Numbered from the stretch's first letter, positions 35,265 through 46,856 are shown. The stretch is 64,000 nucleotides of DNA from Castellaniella sp049650445 (GCF_049650445.1 NZ_JBASAD010000038.1:62001-126000); one strand, 5' to 3'. Numbers and translations: made by a program. Notes: generated by a model not told the origin, from the sequence alone.

Positions 35265-38057
35265 TCAGCGGTCCTGCTTGCGAAGGAGCGCGATCGCGCC
35301 GCCCAGGATGATCGGGATCGACAGCGCCAGGGGCCAGATGGACGGCCAGAGTTCCCGGAACCCCAGCGCCTTGTTGAAGATGCCGCGGCTGATGGTGAAC
35401 ATGTAGGCGGCCGGGTAGGTCTCGCCGATCAGCCGGCCCAGCCCCTCCAGGGAACTGACCGGGTCGAGCAGCCCGGAAAACTGAATCGCCGGAATCAGGG
35501 TTGCGATCATGGTGAAGAACATGGCAGCGATCTGGCTGCGCGTCATGGCCGACGCCAGCAGGCCCAGACCGGTCGAGGTGATGCAGAAGACCGTGGCCGC
35601 CAGCGCCAGCGTGAACAGGCTGCCCTTGATCGGCACCCCGAACACCGTCACCGCCAGCAGGCACATGGCGGCGAAATTCACCAGGGCCAGTCCGATATAG
35701 GGGATCTGTTTGCCCAGCAGAAATTCGGCACGGGTCACCGGCGTGACGTACAGATTGATGATCGAGCCGATTTCCTTTTCCCGCACCACGGCCAGGGCGG
35801 TGAGCATGGCGGGCAGCATGATCAGCATCAGGGGGATCACCACCGGCACCATGGCCGGCAGACTGCGTACGTCCGGGTTGTAGCGGAACCGGGTCTCCAG
35901 ACTGACCGGCTGGCCGACCGGCATGCTCAGGCGCTCGCGGGCCTGCTGCATCAGCCAGTGCTGGTGCATGCCCTGGACGTAGCCCTTGATGGTCTCGGCC
36001 CGCTGCGGCATGGCGCCGTCGATCCAGGCAGCGATGTCGGCGGTGCGTCCATGCAGCAGGTCGGCACCGAAGCCGGGCGGGATCTCGATGGCCAGCGACA
36101 GTTCGCCGTTGCGCATGCGGCGGTCCATGTCGGCCTCGTCGAGGATGGGGGGATGCTCGACGAAATAGCGCGAGCCGGACAGGTTCAGCACGTAGTCGCG
36201 GCTGATGGTGCTGTCGTCGCGGTCCAGGACGGCGAAGCGCAGGTTCTCCACATCCATGCTGATGCCGAAGCCGATGACGAACATCAGCACCAGGGATCCG
36301 AGCAGGGCCAGCGTGCCGCGCACCGGATCGCGGCGCAGTTCCATGGATTCGCGTCGCATGGTGCTGAGCAGGCGGGCCGGGCTGAAGGCCGGGATGCGGG
36401 ACGCGCGGGTGATGGGCCGCGCCGGCACGGCGGGTTCCTGGCCGCCGGAGCCGGGCGGCGTGGCCGGTGCATCGGTCCCGGGCGTTCCGGGCGCGCCGGT
36501 CCCGGGCGGTGTCGCGGACTCGCCGCTGGCCTCCAGCAGGTAGCCGATGAAGGCCTCCTCCAGGGTCCCGGCACCGCGCTTGCGCACCAGTTCGGCGGGC
36601 CGGTCGCTGTCGAGCACGCGTCCCGCGTGCATCATGGACATGCGGTCGCAGCGCTCGGCCTCGTTCATGAAGTGGGTGGAAATGAAGATCGTCACCCGGT
36701 CGCGGCGCGACAGTGTGATCAGCAGGCGCCAGAAGTCGTCGCGGGCAATGGGGTCCACGCCGGACGTGGGTTCGTCCAGGATCAGCAGTTCCGGCTCGTG
36801 CACCATCGCCACGGCCAGCGACAGCCGTTGGCGGATGCCCAGCGGCAGGCTGTCGGGCAGCATGTCCAGTACTTCGCCCAGGTCGAAGCGCTCCGCCATG
36901 GTCCGGACGCGCTCGCCGATGCGTTCCGGCGCGACGTGGAACAGGCGGGCGTGCAGGACCAGGTTCTGGCGGACCGTCAGTTCGCCGTACAGCGAGAACG
37001 ACTGGGACATGTAGCCGACCCGGCGGCGCACGTCCAGGTCGTTGGGGTCGATCTCGCGGTCGAACAGCCAGGCGCGGCCCTCGCTGGCGGGCAGCAGCCC
37101 CGTCAGCATCTTCATGGTGGTCGATTTGCCGCAGCCGTTCGAGCCCAGGAAGCCGAAGATCTCGCCGCGCCGGATGCGGAAGCTGACGTGATCGACGGCG
37201 ACGAAATCGCCGAAGCGCATGGTCAGATCGTTCGCCTCGATGGCGATGTCCTGCGCGCCGTCCTCGGGCAGCGGCGGGATCTCTACGGGGGCGTAGCCGG
37301 TGCGCCGGGCGGCCGGCAGCAGGTGGATGAAGGCCGATTCCAGGGTTTTCTGGCCAGTGGCGGCCAGCAGTTCGGCGGGCGTGCCGGTGGCCAGGATGTG
37401 GCCCTGGTCCATGGCGACCAGCCAGTCGAAGCGCTGCGCTTCGTCCATGTAGGCCGTGGCCACGATGACCGTCATGCGAGGCTGGCCGGCGCGGATGCGG
37501 GCGATCAGATCCCAGAACTGGGCGCGGGCCAGCGGATCGACGCCGGTGGTGGGTTCGTCCAGGATCAGGAAGTCCGGATCGTGGATCAGGGCGCAGCACA
37601 GGCTGAGCTTCTGCTTCATGCCGCCCGACAGTTTGCCGGCCGGGCGCGACAGGAACGGATGGAGACCGGTGCTGCGGGTCAGGTCGTCGATGCGCCGGCG
37701 TCGTTCGGCGGCGTCGTGGCCGAACAGCCGGGCGAAGAACTGCAGATTCTCCTCGACCGACAGCGTGGGGTACAGGTTCTTGCCCAGACCTTGCGGCATG
37801 TAGGCGATGCGCGGACAGGCGCGATCCCGATGGGCTCGTTGCGCCATGTCCCCATCCAGGACTTCCACCTGTCCTTGCTGAATGACCCGGGCGCCCGCCA
37901 GGATCGACAGCAGCGTGGATTTGCCCACGCCGTCCGGGCCGATCAGCCCCACCATCTGGCCGGACGGCACATCCAGGTCGATCCCGTCCAGCGCGCGAGT
38001 CCGGCCGTACCGGTGATCCAGTCCCCGGACCCGGGCCGCGAAAGCAGGCGATGTCAT
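35265..38057 (-). CDS. rbbA: RbbA-like protein: two ABC ATPase domains fused to an ABC-2 permease
   Basis: A 930-residue fusion. ATPase 1 (about 1-230) has GPDGVGKS, LSGGMKQKLSL and LILDEPTTGVDP. ATPase 2 (about 265-490) has GSNGCGKS, a degenerate signature LPLGIRQRLSL in place of LSGG, and LILDEPTSGVDP. A Pro/Gly/Thr-rich linker (about 505-540) leads to an ABC-2 permease (about 560-930) with REKEIGSIINLYVTPVTRAEF. RbbA was named as a ribosome-associated ATPase in E. coli; the operon here, with HlyD, a second permease and NodT, argues for export. Four bases separate it from the HlyD gene. Confidence 0.92.
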   Translation of the reverse strand: MTSPAFAARVRGLDHRYGRTRALDGIDLDVPSGQMVGLIGPDGVGKSTLLSILAGARVIQQGQVEVLDGDMAQRAHRDRACPRIAYMPQGLGKNLYPTLSVEENLQFFARLFGHDAAERRRRIDDLTRSTGLHPFLSRPAGKLSGGMKQKLSLCCALIHDPDFLILDEPTTGVDPLARAQFWDLIARIRAGQPRMTVIVATAYMDEAQRFDWLVAMDQGHILATGTPAELLAATGQKTLESAFIHLLPAARRTGYAPVEIPPLPEDGAQDIAIEANDLTMRFGDFVAVDHVSFRIRRGEIFGFLGSNGCGKSTTMKMLTGLLPASEGRAWLFDREIDPNDLDVRRRVGYMSQSFSLYGELTVRQNLVLHARLFHVAPERIGERVRTMAERFDLGEVLDMLPDSLPLGIRQRLSLAVAMVHEPELLILDEPTSGVDPIARDDFWRLLITLSRRDRVTIFISTHFMNEAERCDRMSMMHAGRVLDSDRPAELVRKRGAGTLEEAFIGYLLEASGESATPPGTGAPGTPGTDAPATPPGSGGQEPAVPARPITRASRIPAFSPARLLSTMRRESMELRRDPVRGTLALLGSLVLMFVIGFGISMDVENLRFAVLDRDDSTISRDYVLNLSGSRYFVEHPPILDEADMDRRMRNGELSLAIEIPPGFGADLLHGRTADIAAWIDGAMPQRAETIKGYVQGMHQHWLMQQARERLSMPVGQPVSLETRFRYNPDVRSLPAMVPVVIPLMLIMLPAMLTALAVVREKEIGSIINLYVTPVTRAEFLLGKQIPYIGLALVNFAAMCLLAVTVFGVPIKGSLFTLALAATVFCITSTGLGLLASAMTRSQIAAMFFTMIATLIPAIQFSGLLDPVSSLEGLGRLIGETYPAAYMFTISRGIFNKALGFRELWPSIWPLALSIPIILGGAIALLRKQDR

Positions 38058-38061
38058 GTGC

Positions 38062-39138
38062 TCACCCGGGCAGGCGGACGGTCAGGGATTCGGGCCAGGG
38101 CAGCGCCGGATCGGTGCGGACCCAGGCCACGCCGGGCAGGCCGGTCTTGACTTGCTCCAGATGCTTCAGCAGCAGGTCGGCCGGAATGCGGGCCTTGACG
38201 CGGAACATCAGCTTCTGGCGCTCGCTGGCGGTTTCCACGGTCTTGGGCGTGAACTGCGCCTGGCTGGCGACGAAAGAGACCGCAGCGGGGATCACGTACT
38301 GCGGGGCAGCGTCCAGGACGATGCGGATTTCGCTGCCGATTGCCAGGCGCCCGGCGGCGGCCTCGGGCATGAAAAAGGTCATGGTGACGTCGGCCAGGTC
38401 CAGCATGTTGAGGACGCGGCCGCCCGCGCCGAGGACTTCGCCGGGCTGGGCGACGCGCAACTGGATGCGGCCTTCGCGCGGCGCCTTGAGGCGGCTGTCC
38501 TCCAGATCGGCCTGGATGCGTGCCACCGTGGCGGCCGCCGCCGTGACTGCGGATTCGGCGCCCACCTGATCGGCCCGGGCCGCCGACACGCCGGCCTGGG
38601 CCGACACCACCTGGGCGCGAGCGGCGGCGAGGCCGGCCTCGGCGCTGTGCAGCCGGGCCTGGTCGTCGTCCAGCTCCTGCTGCGAGGCACCGCCGCGCTT
38701 GACCAGCGAACTGGATCGGTTCAGGCGCTGCCGGGCGGCGAACAGATCGCTTTCGCGCTGCTTGACGATGGCCTGCGCCGTGGCGACGTCACTTTCCCGC
38801 AGGGCGACCTGCGCCTGGGCCGCGACGACGGCGTGGTCGGCCTGGCGCTGGCGGGCCCGGGCTTCGTCGAACTGCGCCTGCAGGGAATCAGGGTTCATGA
38901 TGGCCAGAGTCTGGCCCGCCTTGACGAAGTCGCCCTCGTCGACCAGGATCTGGTCGACCCGGCCGGGTAGTTTGGTGGCGATGTCGATTTCCGTCGCTTC
39001 GATGCGGCCGTTGCCCTGCATGAAGCCGGGACCGGGGCCGCGGTCCTGGGACCAGCGCCACGCGCCGTAGGCGCCGGCAGCCACGGCGGCGACCAGAATC
39101 AGCGGCAGGGATTTCTTGAGGGTGTCGGTCAGGTGCAT
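38062..39138 (-). CDS. HlyD-family membrane-fusion protein (YhiI-like)
   Basis: A 358-residue adaptor with an N-terminal membrane anchor (about 12-30), GNGRIEATEIDIATKLPGRVDQILVDEGDFV as first lipoyl half, a long coiled-coil hairpin (about 80-215, heavy in Ala/Gln/Arg) and a second lipoyl half near LKAPREGRIQLRVAQPGEVL. It should join the RbbA/YhhJ-type transporter to the NodT-type outer-membrane channel encoded just upstream. It starts five bases after that gene. Confidence 0.9.
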   Translation of the reverse strand: MHLTDTLKKSLPLILVAAVAAGAYGAWRWSQDRGPGPGFMQGNGRIEATEIDIATKLPGRVDQILVDEGDFVKAGQTLAIMNPDSLQAQFDEARARQRQADHAVVAAQAQVALRESDVATAQAIVKQRESDLFAARQRLNRSSSLVKRGGASQQELDDDQARLHSAEAGLAAARAQVVSAQAGVSAARADQVGAESAVTAAAATVARIQADLEDSRLKAPREGRIQLRVAQPGEVLGAGGRVLNMLDLADVTMTFFMPEAAAGRLAIGSEIRIVLDAAPQYVIPAAVSFVASQAQFTPKTVETASERQKLMFRVKARIPADLLLKHLEQVKTGLPGVAWVRTDPALPWPESLTVRLPG

Positions 39139-39143
39139 GTCGC

Positions 39144-40631
39144 TCAGGGGTTGGTGTGGGTGGAGGGGGCGGAGTGGCCTGCGGCCGTCGCGGCAGTGCC
39201 CGGACCCTGGCCGGCGCCGCCGCCCAGCGCGGCATACAGGGCCACCTGGCTCGACAGCCAGGCGCGGCGGCTCTGGACCAGTTGCTGCTGGGCCGTCAGC
39301 AGATCGCGCTGGGCATCGAGGACTTCCAGATAGGGGGCGGCACCGCTGTCATAGCGCAACTGGGCCAGATCCGCCCGTTGCGCCTGGGTCTGCGACATGC
39401 GAGCCTGGATGTCCATCTGCTCGGCCAGTCCCTGGCGAGCCGACAGGGCGTCGGCCACTTCGCGGAAGGCGGTCTGGATGTTCTGCTCGTAGGCGGCCAC
39501 CGCCATGTCGCGCCGGACCTCGGCCACATCCAGATTGGCCCGCAGGCGACCGGCCGTGAAGATCGGGATTTCGATGGCCGGCGCAAAGGTCCAGGCCCGG
39601 CTGCCGGCACCGAACAGCCCGTCGAGTTCGGCGCTGGCCGTCCCGAGGCCCGACGTCAGGGCGATGCGCGGCAGAAAGGCGGCGCGCGCCGCACCGATGC
39701 GGGCGTGCGCGGATCGCAGCCGATGCTCGGCGGCCTGGATGTCCGGGCGCGCCAGCAGGACTTCGGAGGGCAGGCCGGGTTCCAGCCGGGTCAGCCGGGT
39801 GGCCTCCAGATCGATGCTGCGCGTCGGCGCGATCCCGGGGTAGGTGCCCGTCAGCAGTGTCAAGGCGTGTGCGGCGGCGGCCCGTTCCTGTTTCAGTTGG
39901 ACCCTCAGGGACTCGGCCTGGATCAGCAGGGTCCGCACCTGGGTCAGTTCAAGTTCCGAGGATGAGCCGGCCGCCTTGCGTTGCTGGAAAATGTCCAGGG
40001 ACTGGCTGCGGTTGCGCACGGCCTCGTCCGCCAGGAAGGCGCGCTGGTCGAGTTCCCGCAGCGCCAGCACCGAATCGGCCACCTGGCGCACCAGCGCCAC
40101 CTGAACGGCCTGCCGGGCCGCGTCCGTGGCCAGCCAGTCGTCCAGCGCGGCCTCTTGCAGATTGCGGATCCGGCCCCAGAGATCGATTTCCCAGTGGGTC
40201 AGGCCGATGCTGGCCTGGTTTTGGGATTGGACCCGGGACTGGCCCGTGACGTTGAGATCGCCCGGCACGCGGCTGCGTTCGACGCTTCCCTGGGCGCCGA
40301 CCGATGGCGCCAGGTCGGACCGCTGGATGCGGTAGGCGGCCTCGGCCTCGCGCACGCGCAGCACGGCCAGACGCAGGTCGCGGTTGTGCTCCAGCGCCAG
40401 GCCGATCAGCCGGCGCATGTCGCTGTCCTGGAAGTAGTTCGCCCAGTTCAGGTCGTGCAGCGCGCGGACGGTAGCTGTTTCTGTGTCGTCCGGCCAGGCG
40501 TCGGCCACGGGCGGGGGCGGGGTTTCGGTCCGGGGAGCCAGGTTGACGCAGGCCGTCAGGGCCAACAGCAGGCTGGCGGCGCCCAGGGTGCGGATGATCG
40601 GTTTCAGTCGGTTTGGCATGGGGCGGGGCAT
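39144..40631 (-). CDS. Outer-membrane efflux lipoprotein, NodT/TolC family
   Basis: A 495-residue outer-membrane factor. A lipoprotein signal peptide ends LLLALTAC with lipidated C28, followed by two OEP repeats; LARPDIQAAEHRLRSAHARIGAARA is a strong family segment. It gives the exporter an exit channel. The start is uncertain: ATG 40631 and ATG 40619 both lack a ribosome site, while a perfect AAGGAG site lies before an out-of-frame ATG at 40725. It is the first gene of the NodT-HlyD-RbbA-permease operon and is divergent from a TetR gene. Confidence 0.9.
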   Translation of the reverse strand: MPRPMPNRLKPIIRTLGAASLLLALTACVNLAPRTETPPPPVADAWPDDTETATVRALHDLNWANYFQDSDMRRLIGLALEHNRDLRLAVLRVREAEAAYRIQRSDLAPSVGAQGSVERSRVPGDLNVTGQSRVQSQNQASIGLTHWEIDLWGRIRNLQEAALDDWLATDAARQAVQVALVRQVADSVLALRELDQRAFLADEAVRNRSQSLDIFQQRKAAGSSSELELTQVRTLLIQAESLRVQLKQERAAAAHALTLLTGTYPGIAPTRSIDLEATRLTRLEPGLPSEVLLARPDIQAAEHRLRSAHARIGAARAAFLPRIALTSGLGTASAELDGLFGAGSRAWTFAPAIEIPIFTAGRLRANLDVAEVRRDMAVAAYEQNIQTAFREVADALSARQGLAEQMDIQARMSQTQAQRADLAQLRYDSGAAPYLEVLDAQRDLLTAQQQLVQSRRAWLSSQVALYAALGGGAGQGPGTAATAAGHSAPSTHTNP

Positions 40632-40722
40632 GGGGGTCAGGTTTCCAGTACGTAGCGCCCGGGGGCGTCGCCCAGGGCCGGGCGGCCTGGGTGTCGGTGG
40701 CTTGGATGTCTGGAGAGGGTGA

Positions 40723-40740
40723 CATGGCGATTCTCCTTAA
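40723..40740 (-). other. Strong ribosome-binding site and ATG out of frame with the NodT gene
   Basis: On the minus strand TTAAGGAG lies seven bases before ATG 40725, an ideal start signal. The frame it opens (MSPSPDIQATDTQAARPWAT) stays open for 258 codons, overlapping the NodT gene out of frame down to 39949. The residues past 40630 have the Arg/Pro-rich look of a shadow frame. Either a leader is translated, or an indel between 40630 and 40725 separated the real start from its gene. Confidence 0.5.
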
Positions 40741-40758
40741 CGACTTTTTAGTCGATAA
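40737..40758. promoter_or_regulatory. TetR-type operator between NodT operon and regulator
   Basis: TTAACGACT and AGTCGATAA are inverted arms with one mismatch around a central TTTT. The element lies in the divergent gap and abuts the ribosome site at 40732-40738, so a bound repressor would block the NodT operon. Confidence 0.7.
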
Positions 40759-40822
40759 TTAGATGATCGGCCCTGATCAAGATCAAGGACTCCGACGAAC
40801 TTTCCTTCCAGAATCAACCGTT

Positions 40823-41497
40823 ATGCCGAACATGCCGTCCCCGACCCAGCACGCCGCCGGCCAGCCGTCGGGCGCCGCACGCCGTACGCCCAGGAACCGG
40901 CGCCTGCCCGCTCACGAGCGCCGCGACCAGATCCTGGACGCGGCTTTGCATGAGTTCTCGGAACGGGGGTTCGGTGCGGCGCGGATGGACGATATCGCCG
41001 CCCGGGCCGGCCTGTCCAAGGGCGGCCTGTACGCGCATTTCGACAGCAAGAGTGCCGTGTTCCAGGCGCTGATGCGGCGCATGCTGCTGCCCAACCTGCT
41101 GTTCGACGTTCGCCCGCCCGCCCAGCCGTCCCTGGCTGCGCTGGTGGATGGTTTCCTGGAAAACGCCTACGCGCGATTGGAAGATGATCGCTTCATCCGC
41201 ACGCTGCACTTGCTGATCGCAGAGGGGCCGCGGGTCCGGCAGGCCATCGAGGACTGGCGCGCGGACCATCTCCGGCTGCTTCATAGCCAGCAGGCCATGG
41301 TGCGGCGTGCGGTCGAGGGCGGCGCTTTGCGCGACAGCGCATTGACCGATATGGTGCAGCTCATCCATGCGCCCATTCTGCTGGCGGCCGTCCTGAGGAT
41401 GCTGCAGAGCGACGAGCACGTGCGCGACGTCATGCCCCGGCTGCGGGCGGCCCACCGCCGCCTGCTGCTGGAGCTGCTGACGCCCGATCCGGCCTGA
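40823..41497 (+). CDS. TetR-family regulator of the NodT-RbbA operon
   Basis: A TetR-type regulator of about 224 residues. The HTH (about 35-80) is clear: ILDAALHEFSERGFGAARMD followed by DIAARAGLSKGGLYAHFDSK. The helical C-terminal domain is ligand-binding. It is divergent from the NodT operon, with the inverted repeat at 40737-40758 between them. The frame is open from ATG 40763; 40823 (MPNMPSPTQ) and 40832 are alternatives, none with a good ribosome site. It converges on tex with about 13 bases between stops. Confidence 0.85.
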   Translation: MPNMPSPTQHAAGQPSGAARRTPRNRRLPAHERRDQILDAALHEFSERGFGAARMDDIAARAGLSKGGLYAHFDSKSAVFQALMRRMLLPNLLFDVRPPAQPSLAALVDGFLENAYARLEDDRFIRTLHLLIAEGPRVRQAIEDWRADHLRLLHSQQAMVRRAVEGGALRDSALTDMVQLIHAPILLAAVLRMLQSDEHVRDVMPRLRAAHRRLLLELLTPDPA

Positions 41498-41510
41498 GGC
41501 CGGTCGGCGC

Positions 41511-43877
<2,367 letters not shown>

Positions 43878-43991
43878 GAGTGTCGCAAAGTGCCGGTACA
43901 AGCGGCGCATTTTGCCACACCCGGCCCGCCGGATTGGAATGCCTGGCGTATCATCCGGAGGTTGAACCGTCTCCACGCCGCGCCTCGCACC

Positions 43992-45983
43992 ATGTTTTCC
44001 AACGATCTTGCCGAAATCTTCGGCCCCGACGGCCCGCTGGCCCGCCAGTTGCCGGGCTACGTGCCGCGCGCGGCCCAGCTCGAACTGTCGGAGGCCATCC
44101 GCGACACCCTGGACAGCAGCGGCGTGCTGATCGCCGAGGCCGGCACGGGCACGGGCAAGACCTGGGCCTATCTGGCACCGGCCTTTCTGTCGGGCGGCAA
44201 GGTGCTGGTGTCCACCGGCACCCGGACGCTGCAAGACCAATTGTTCCGTCGCGACATCCCGCGCCTGCGGGCCGCCCTGGCCCTGCCGGTAGATGTGGCG
44301 CTGCTCAAGGGACGTGGCAATTATGTCTGCCACTACCACCTGGAGCGCCTGGAGCAGGATGAGCGCGGCCTGAAATCGCGTGACGAGATGCCCCAGTTGC
44401 GCGCCATCCGCCGCTTCACCCGGGAAAGCGATAGCGGTGACCGTGCAGATCTGCCAGAGGTGCCGGAAACCGCCGACATCTGGAGCCGGGTGACTTCGAC
44501 CCGGGAAAACTGCCTGGGCCAGGACTGCCCCTTCGTGCGCGATTGCTTTCTGCTGAAAGCGCGCCGTCACGCCCAGGACGCCGACGTGGTGGTGGTCAAC
44601 CATGCCTTGTTCATGGCCGATCTGGCGCTGCGGGAAGAAGGCATCACCGATCTGCTGCCGGAAACCCAGTTGGTGGTGTTCGACGAGGCGCATCAACTGC
44701 CCGATACCGCCACCCGTTTTCTGGGACAGAGCCTGTCGCTGCATCAGGTGCTGGACTGCGCTCGCCAGACCGAGGCGGCCGGGCTGGCCCATGCGCGCGA
44801 AACCGTTCGCTGGAGCGAACTGTGCCAGGCGCTGGATGCAGCGGCGCGCGACCTGCGCCTGGTCAGCGCCCCGGTGGGGAAGCTGCCGGGTGGACGTGCG
44901 ACCTTCGAGCAGATCCCCGAGGCCGAGGCCTTCGACCAGTCTCTGGACCGACTGGCGCAGGCCCTGGATGTGTTGACCGAATCCCTGGGCACCCAGGAAG
45001 AACGCCACCCGGACCTGGCGGCAGCGGCCCGCACGGCGCGCACCTTGCGTGCCCGGCTGTGGCAGTGGGCGCATCCCGGGCGCGGCGAAGCTGAACAGGA
45101 AGACGAAGCCGCCGTGCGCTGGATCGAGCACAGCACGCACTCCGTGCGTTTGCAGCGTGCGCCTTTGTCGGTGGCGCGGATCTTTTCCGGGTTCCGGCGG
45201 CCGGGGCAGTCCTGGGTGTTGGCCTCGGCCACGCTGTCGGTACGTGGCGATTTTCAGCACTTCCAGCGCCAGTTGGGACTGAGCAGCGCCGAAACGCGAA
45301 GCTGGGCCTCGCCCTTCGATTATCCGGCGCAGGGCCTGCTGTACGTGCCCAAGACGCTGCCCTGGCCCAGCGACCCCGGCTTCACGGAGGCCTTTGCACA
45401 GGCCCTGCTGCCGCTGGTGGACGCCTGCTCGGGCGGGGTGCTGGTGCTGTGCACCACCTTGCGGGCGGTCGACCGCGTCGCCGACGTCCTGCTGCGCGGC
45501 ATGCTGTCTTCGGACCGGCCGGTGATGCGCCAGGGCGAGGCCTCGCGCGGCGTGCTGCTGGACCGTTTTCGATCGGCCGGCAATGCCGTGCTGGTGGGCA
45601 GCACCAGCTTCTGGGAAGGCATCGACGTGCCGGGTGATGCGCTGACGCTGGTGGCGATCGACAAGCTGCCGTTCGCACCGCCCGACGATCCGGTGCTGGA
45701 AGCCCGCCTGAACGCCTGCCGGACCGAGGGGGGCAATCCCTTCATGGAATACCAGTTGCCGCAGGCGGCGTTGCTGCTCAAGCAGGGCGCGGGGCGCCTG
45801 ATCCGGTCTGAAACCGATTGGGGGGTATTGATGGTGGGCGACGGCCGTCTGGTGGACAAGCCCTATGGGCGGCTGTTGTGGCAGGGCCTGCCGCCTTTTG
45901 CCCGCACCCGGGATGCCGGAGTGGCGCTGGAATTTTTGGCGAATCCGCCGGTCGTTGCAGCAGAAAAAACGGCCGAATATTAA
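43992..45983 (+). CDS. DinG/YoaA-family ATP-dependent DNA helicase
   Basis: A 663-residue superfamily 2 helicase of the XPD/DinG group. Walker A is in AEAGTGTGKTWAYL and the DEAH box in VVFDEAHQLPDTATRF. Four Cys (GRGNYVCHYH and ENCLGQDCPFVRDCF) fit the 4Fe-4S cluster of this family. The C-terminal motor includes VLVGSTSFWEGIDVPGDAL and the QGAGRLIRS motif. Length and pattern match YoaA better than the longer DinG. It likely acts 5' to 3' on damaged or forked DNA. It is divergent from tex (114 bases). The long frame upstream of 43992 is antisense to tex. Confidence 0.9.
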   Translation: MFSNDLAEIFGPDGPLARQLPGYVPRAAQLELSEAIRDTLDSSGVLIAEAGTGTGKTWAYLAPAFLSGGKVLVSTGTRTLQDQLFRRDIPRLRAALALPVDVALLKGRGNYVCHYHLERLEQDERGLKSRDEMPQLRAIRRFTRESDSGDRADLPEVPETADIWSRVTSTRENCLGQDCPFVRDCFLLKARRHAQDADVVVVNHALFMADLALREEGITDLLPETQLVVFDEAHQLPDTATRFLGQSLSLHQVLDCARQTEAAGLAHARETVRWSELCQALDAAARDLRLVSAPVGKLPGGRATFEQIPEAEAFDQSLDRLAQALDVLTESLGTQEERHPDLAAAARTARTLRARLWQWAHPGRGEAEQEDEAAVRWIEHSTHSVRLQRAPLSVARIFSGFRRPGQSWVLASATLSVRGDFQHFQRQLGLSSAETRSWASPFDYPAQGLLYVPKTLPWPSDPGFTEAFAQALLPLVDACSGGVLVLCTTLRAVDRVADVLLRGMLSSDRPVMRQGEASRGVLLDRFRSAGNAVLVGSTSFWEGIDVPGDALTLVAIDKLPFAPPDDPVLEARLNACRTEGGNPFMEYQLPQAALLLKQGAGRLIRSETDWGVLMVGDGRLVDKPYGRLLWQGLPPFARTRDAGVALEFLANPPVVAAEKTAEY

Positions 45984-45993
45984 TTCGACCGTT
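45964..45993 (-). terminator. bamD terminator embedded in the 3' end of the helicase gene
   Basis: On the minus strand, AACGG/CCGTT and GAAT/ATTC arms with a TAAT loop form an interrupted hairpin followed by six T. It lies just beyond the bamD stop and overlaps the last codons of the convergent helicase gene. Confidence 0.75.
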
Positions 45994-46016
45994 CGACTGC
46001 TTCGTCCAAAGAACCC

Positions 46017-46856
46017 TCAGAACCAGTTGATCGGGTTCCAGTGGTTGACGGACTCGTCCAGCCCCTGCTTGTAGTACTTGCTGTCCGGGAAATTGTGGTC
46101 GAGCACGCGCTTGGCGTCGTCGCGCAGGTCCGGCAGGTTCAGCTTGTCGTAGCTGAGCATCATCAGGTACAGGGCCTTTTCAGCGACGGGTACGCCTTCG
46201 AAGTCGGTGACCACGGTCTGGGCGCGGTTGGCCGCCGCCACGTAGGCGCCGCGCTCGTAGTAGTACTGGGCGATGTGGACTTCGTTTTCGGCGATGGTGT
46301 TGACCAGCCAGGCGGCGCGTTTGCGGGCGTCCGGCGTGTAGCGGCTGTCAGGGTAGCGCTTGATCAGTTCGTTGAAGGCTTCGTAGGATTCGCGCAGGCC
46401 CTTGGGGTCGCGTTCGCTGGGGTCCTGGCGCGTGAAGCTCGACAGGACGGCGCTGGGCGGCGTGAAGGTGATCATGCCTTTCAGGTACAGCATGTAGTCC
46501 GTGCCGGGGTGGTTCGGATATTGCTGCATGAAGCGGTCGATCGCAGCCTTGGCCTGTTCGGGTTCCTCGTCCTTCCAGTTGACGTAGGCCTGATCGATCA
46601 GGGACTGCTGCGCATAAATGCCGAAAGGATAGCGGGCCTCCAGGGCCTCCAGGTTCTTGCGGGCCTCGCTCCAGCTACCCGAACTGATGTCGGCACGGGC
46701 CTGGCTGTAGAGGCGTTCTGCGCTCCAGCCTGCGGTCGGATCGACGTTGCCTTTGGTCGAACTGCAGCCCGCCGCCAGGGCCATGCACAGGCAAGCCAGG
46801 ATCAGCCGGAGGTGGGTTGACAGGGCTTTGGGGAACACGAAAGCATGCGCGGGCAC
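46017..46856 (-). CDS. bamD: Outer-membrane assembly lipoprotein BamD
   Basis: Essential lipoprotein of the BAM complex that inserts beta-barrel proteins into the outer membrane. The product is 279 residues. The signal peptide ends ALAAGCSS with lipidated C31, and the rest is TPR-like: LYSQARADISSGSWSEARKNLEALEARYPFG, YPNHPGTDYMLYLKG and RYPDSRYTPDARKR are BamD signatures. The start is GTG 46856, with AAGGACG just upstream. It is divergent from rluD. Confidence 0.95.
   Translation of the reverse strand: MPAHAFVFPKALSTHLRLILACLCMALAAGCSSTKGNVDPTAGWSAERLYSQARADISSGSWSEARKNLEALEARYPFGIYAQQSLIDQAYVNWKDEEPEQAKAAIDRFMQQYPNHPGTDYMLYLKGMITFTPPSAVLSSFTRQDPSERDPKGLRESYEAFNELIKRYPDSRYTPDARKRAAWLVNTIAENEVHIAQYYYERGAYVAAANRAQTVVTDFEGVPVAEKALYLMMLSYDKLNLPDLRDDAKRVLDHNFPDSKYYKQGLDESVNHWNPINWF

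Noticed and set aside
39949..40725. 258-codon frame from the strong start signal at 40725 as a full gene
   Set aside because: Past 40630 it overlaps the NodT gene out of frame and has shadow composition. Only the start signal itself is kept as a finding.
43878..45260. N-terminal extension of the tex frame
   Set aside because: The extra 460 residues are antisense to the DinG-like helicase; Tex family proteins begin near 43877.
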